Positions 6,282 through 6,299 of a stretch of 6,299 bases of DNA are shown here, piece by piece (within the stretch, counting starts at the first letter, position 1; the number at the start of each line of letters is the position of its first letter). Source of the stretch: ZLKRG46 sp032117915 (lineage in GTDB: Bacteria; Bacteroidota; Ignavibacteria; Kapaibacteriales; Kapaibacteriaceae); assembly GCA_032117915.1 (NCBI GenBank), contig JAULYI010000080.1:1-6299 (forward strand). The letters are read 5' to 3'. The position numbers and the translations under genes were made by a program. The notes under the pieces are model-generated. The model was not told the DNA's origin and searched no databases. It was given only the letters and a program-made list of their open reading frames with translations.

Positions 6282-6289
6282 CAAAGGTA
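6282..6289 (-). promoter_or_regulatory. Bacteroidota-type -7 box of the tRNA-Pro promoter
   Basis: The minus strand reads TACCTTTG from 6289 to 6282, an exact fit to the TAnnTTTG -7 consensus of the primary sigma factor in Bacteroidota. It ends ten bases before the tRNA 5' end, giving a transcript leader of only a few bases. The -33 TTTG would fall beyond the window edge and cannot be checked. Confidence 0.7.
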
Positions 6290-6299
6290 CGGCAGCGCA

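Overview
The window looks like a chromosomal segment from a member of the Bacteroidota / Chlorobiota (FCB) group. Three independent signs support this. It has two type IX secretion (T9SS) genes, the 3' end of sprA and a porQ-like gene, and T9SS is confined to that part of the tree. A tRNA is preceded by a TACCTTTG box that fits the Bacteroidota -7 promoter consensus TAnnTTTG. It also encodes a fused integral-membrane lycopene cyclase of the CrtYc/CrtYd type. Moderate GC and the mix of T9SS with these housekeeping genes would suit Kapabacteria, Ignavibacteria or a relative, but this placement is inference.

Layout: 1-887 (+) is the C-terminal end of the giant outer-membrane translocon SprA, whose start lies outside the window. 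A 110-base gap (888-997) holds a cluster of TGTGA motifs and possibly a promoter. Then comes a very tightly packed plus-strand run: a Nudix hydrolase of ADP-ribose pyrophosphatase type (998-1570), parA (1591-2391), parB (2394-3377), a YbgC/FadM-like hotdog thioesterase (3377-3802), a porQ-like T9SS outer-membrane gene (3805-4743) and a small secreted protein of unknown function (4772-5176). Most junctions overlap or are separated by a few bases, so this is probably one operon. A 190-base gap (5177-5366) with a strong GC-rich hairpin separates it from a fused lycopene cyclase (5367-6101). On the minus strand, converging on the cyclase, lies tRNA-Pro(CGG) (6195-6271) with its own promoter box and a classic U-tract terminator.

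Functionally the window mixes chromosome/origin segregation (ParA, ParB), T9SS protein export across the outer membrane (SprA, PorQ), nucleotide-sugar housekeeping, thioester hydrolysis and carotenoid ring formation. No parS site with the canonical palindrome was found. No mobile element, CRISPR array, toxin-antitoxin pair or defence system is visible. The most interesting points are the interleaving of segregation and T9SS genes in one apparent operon, and the clustered half-site motifs in front of it; nothing here is clearly a new system.
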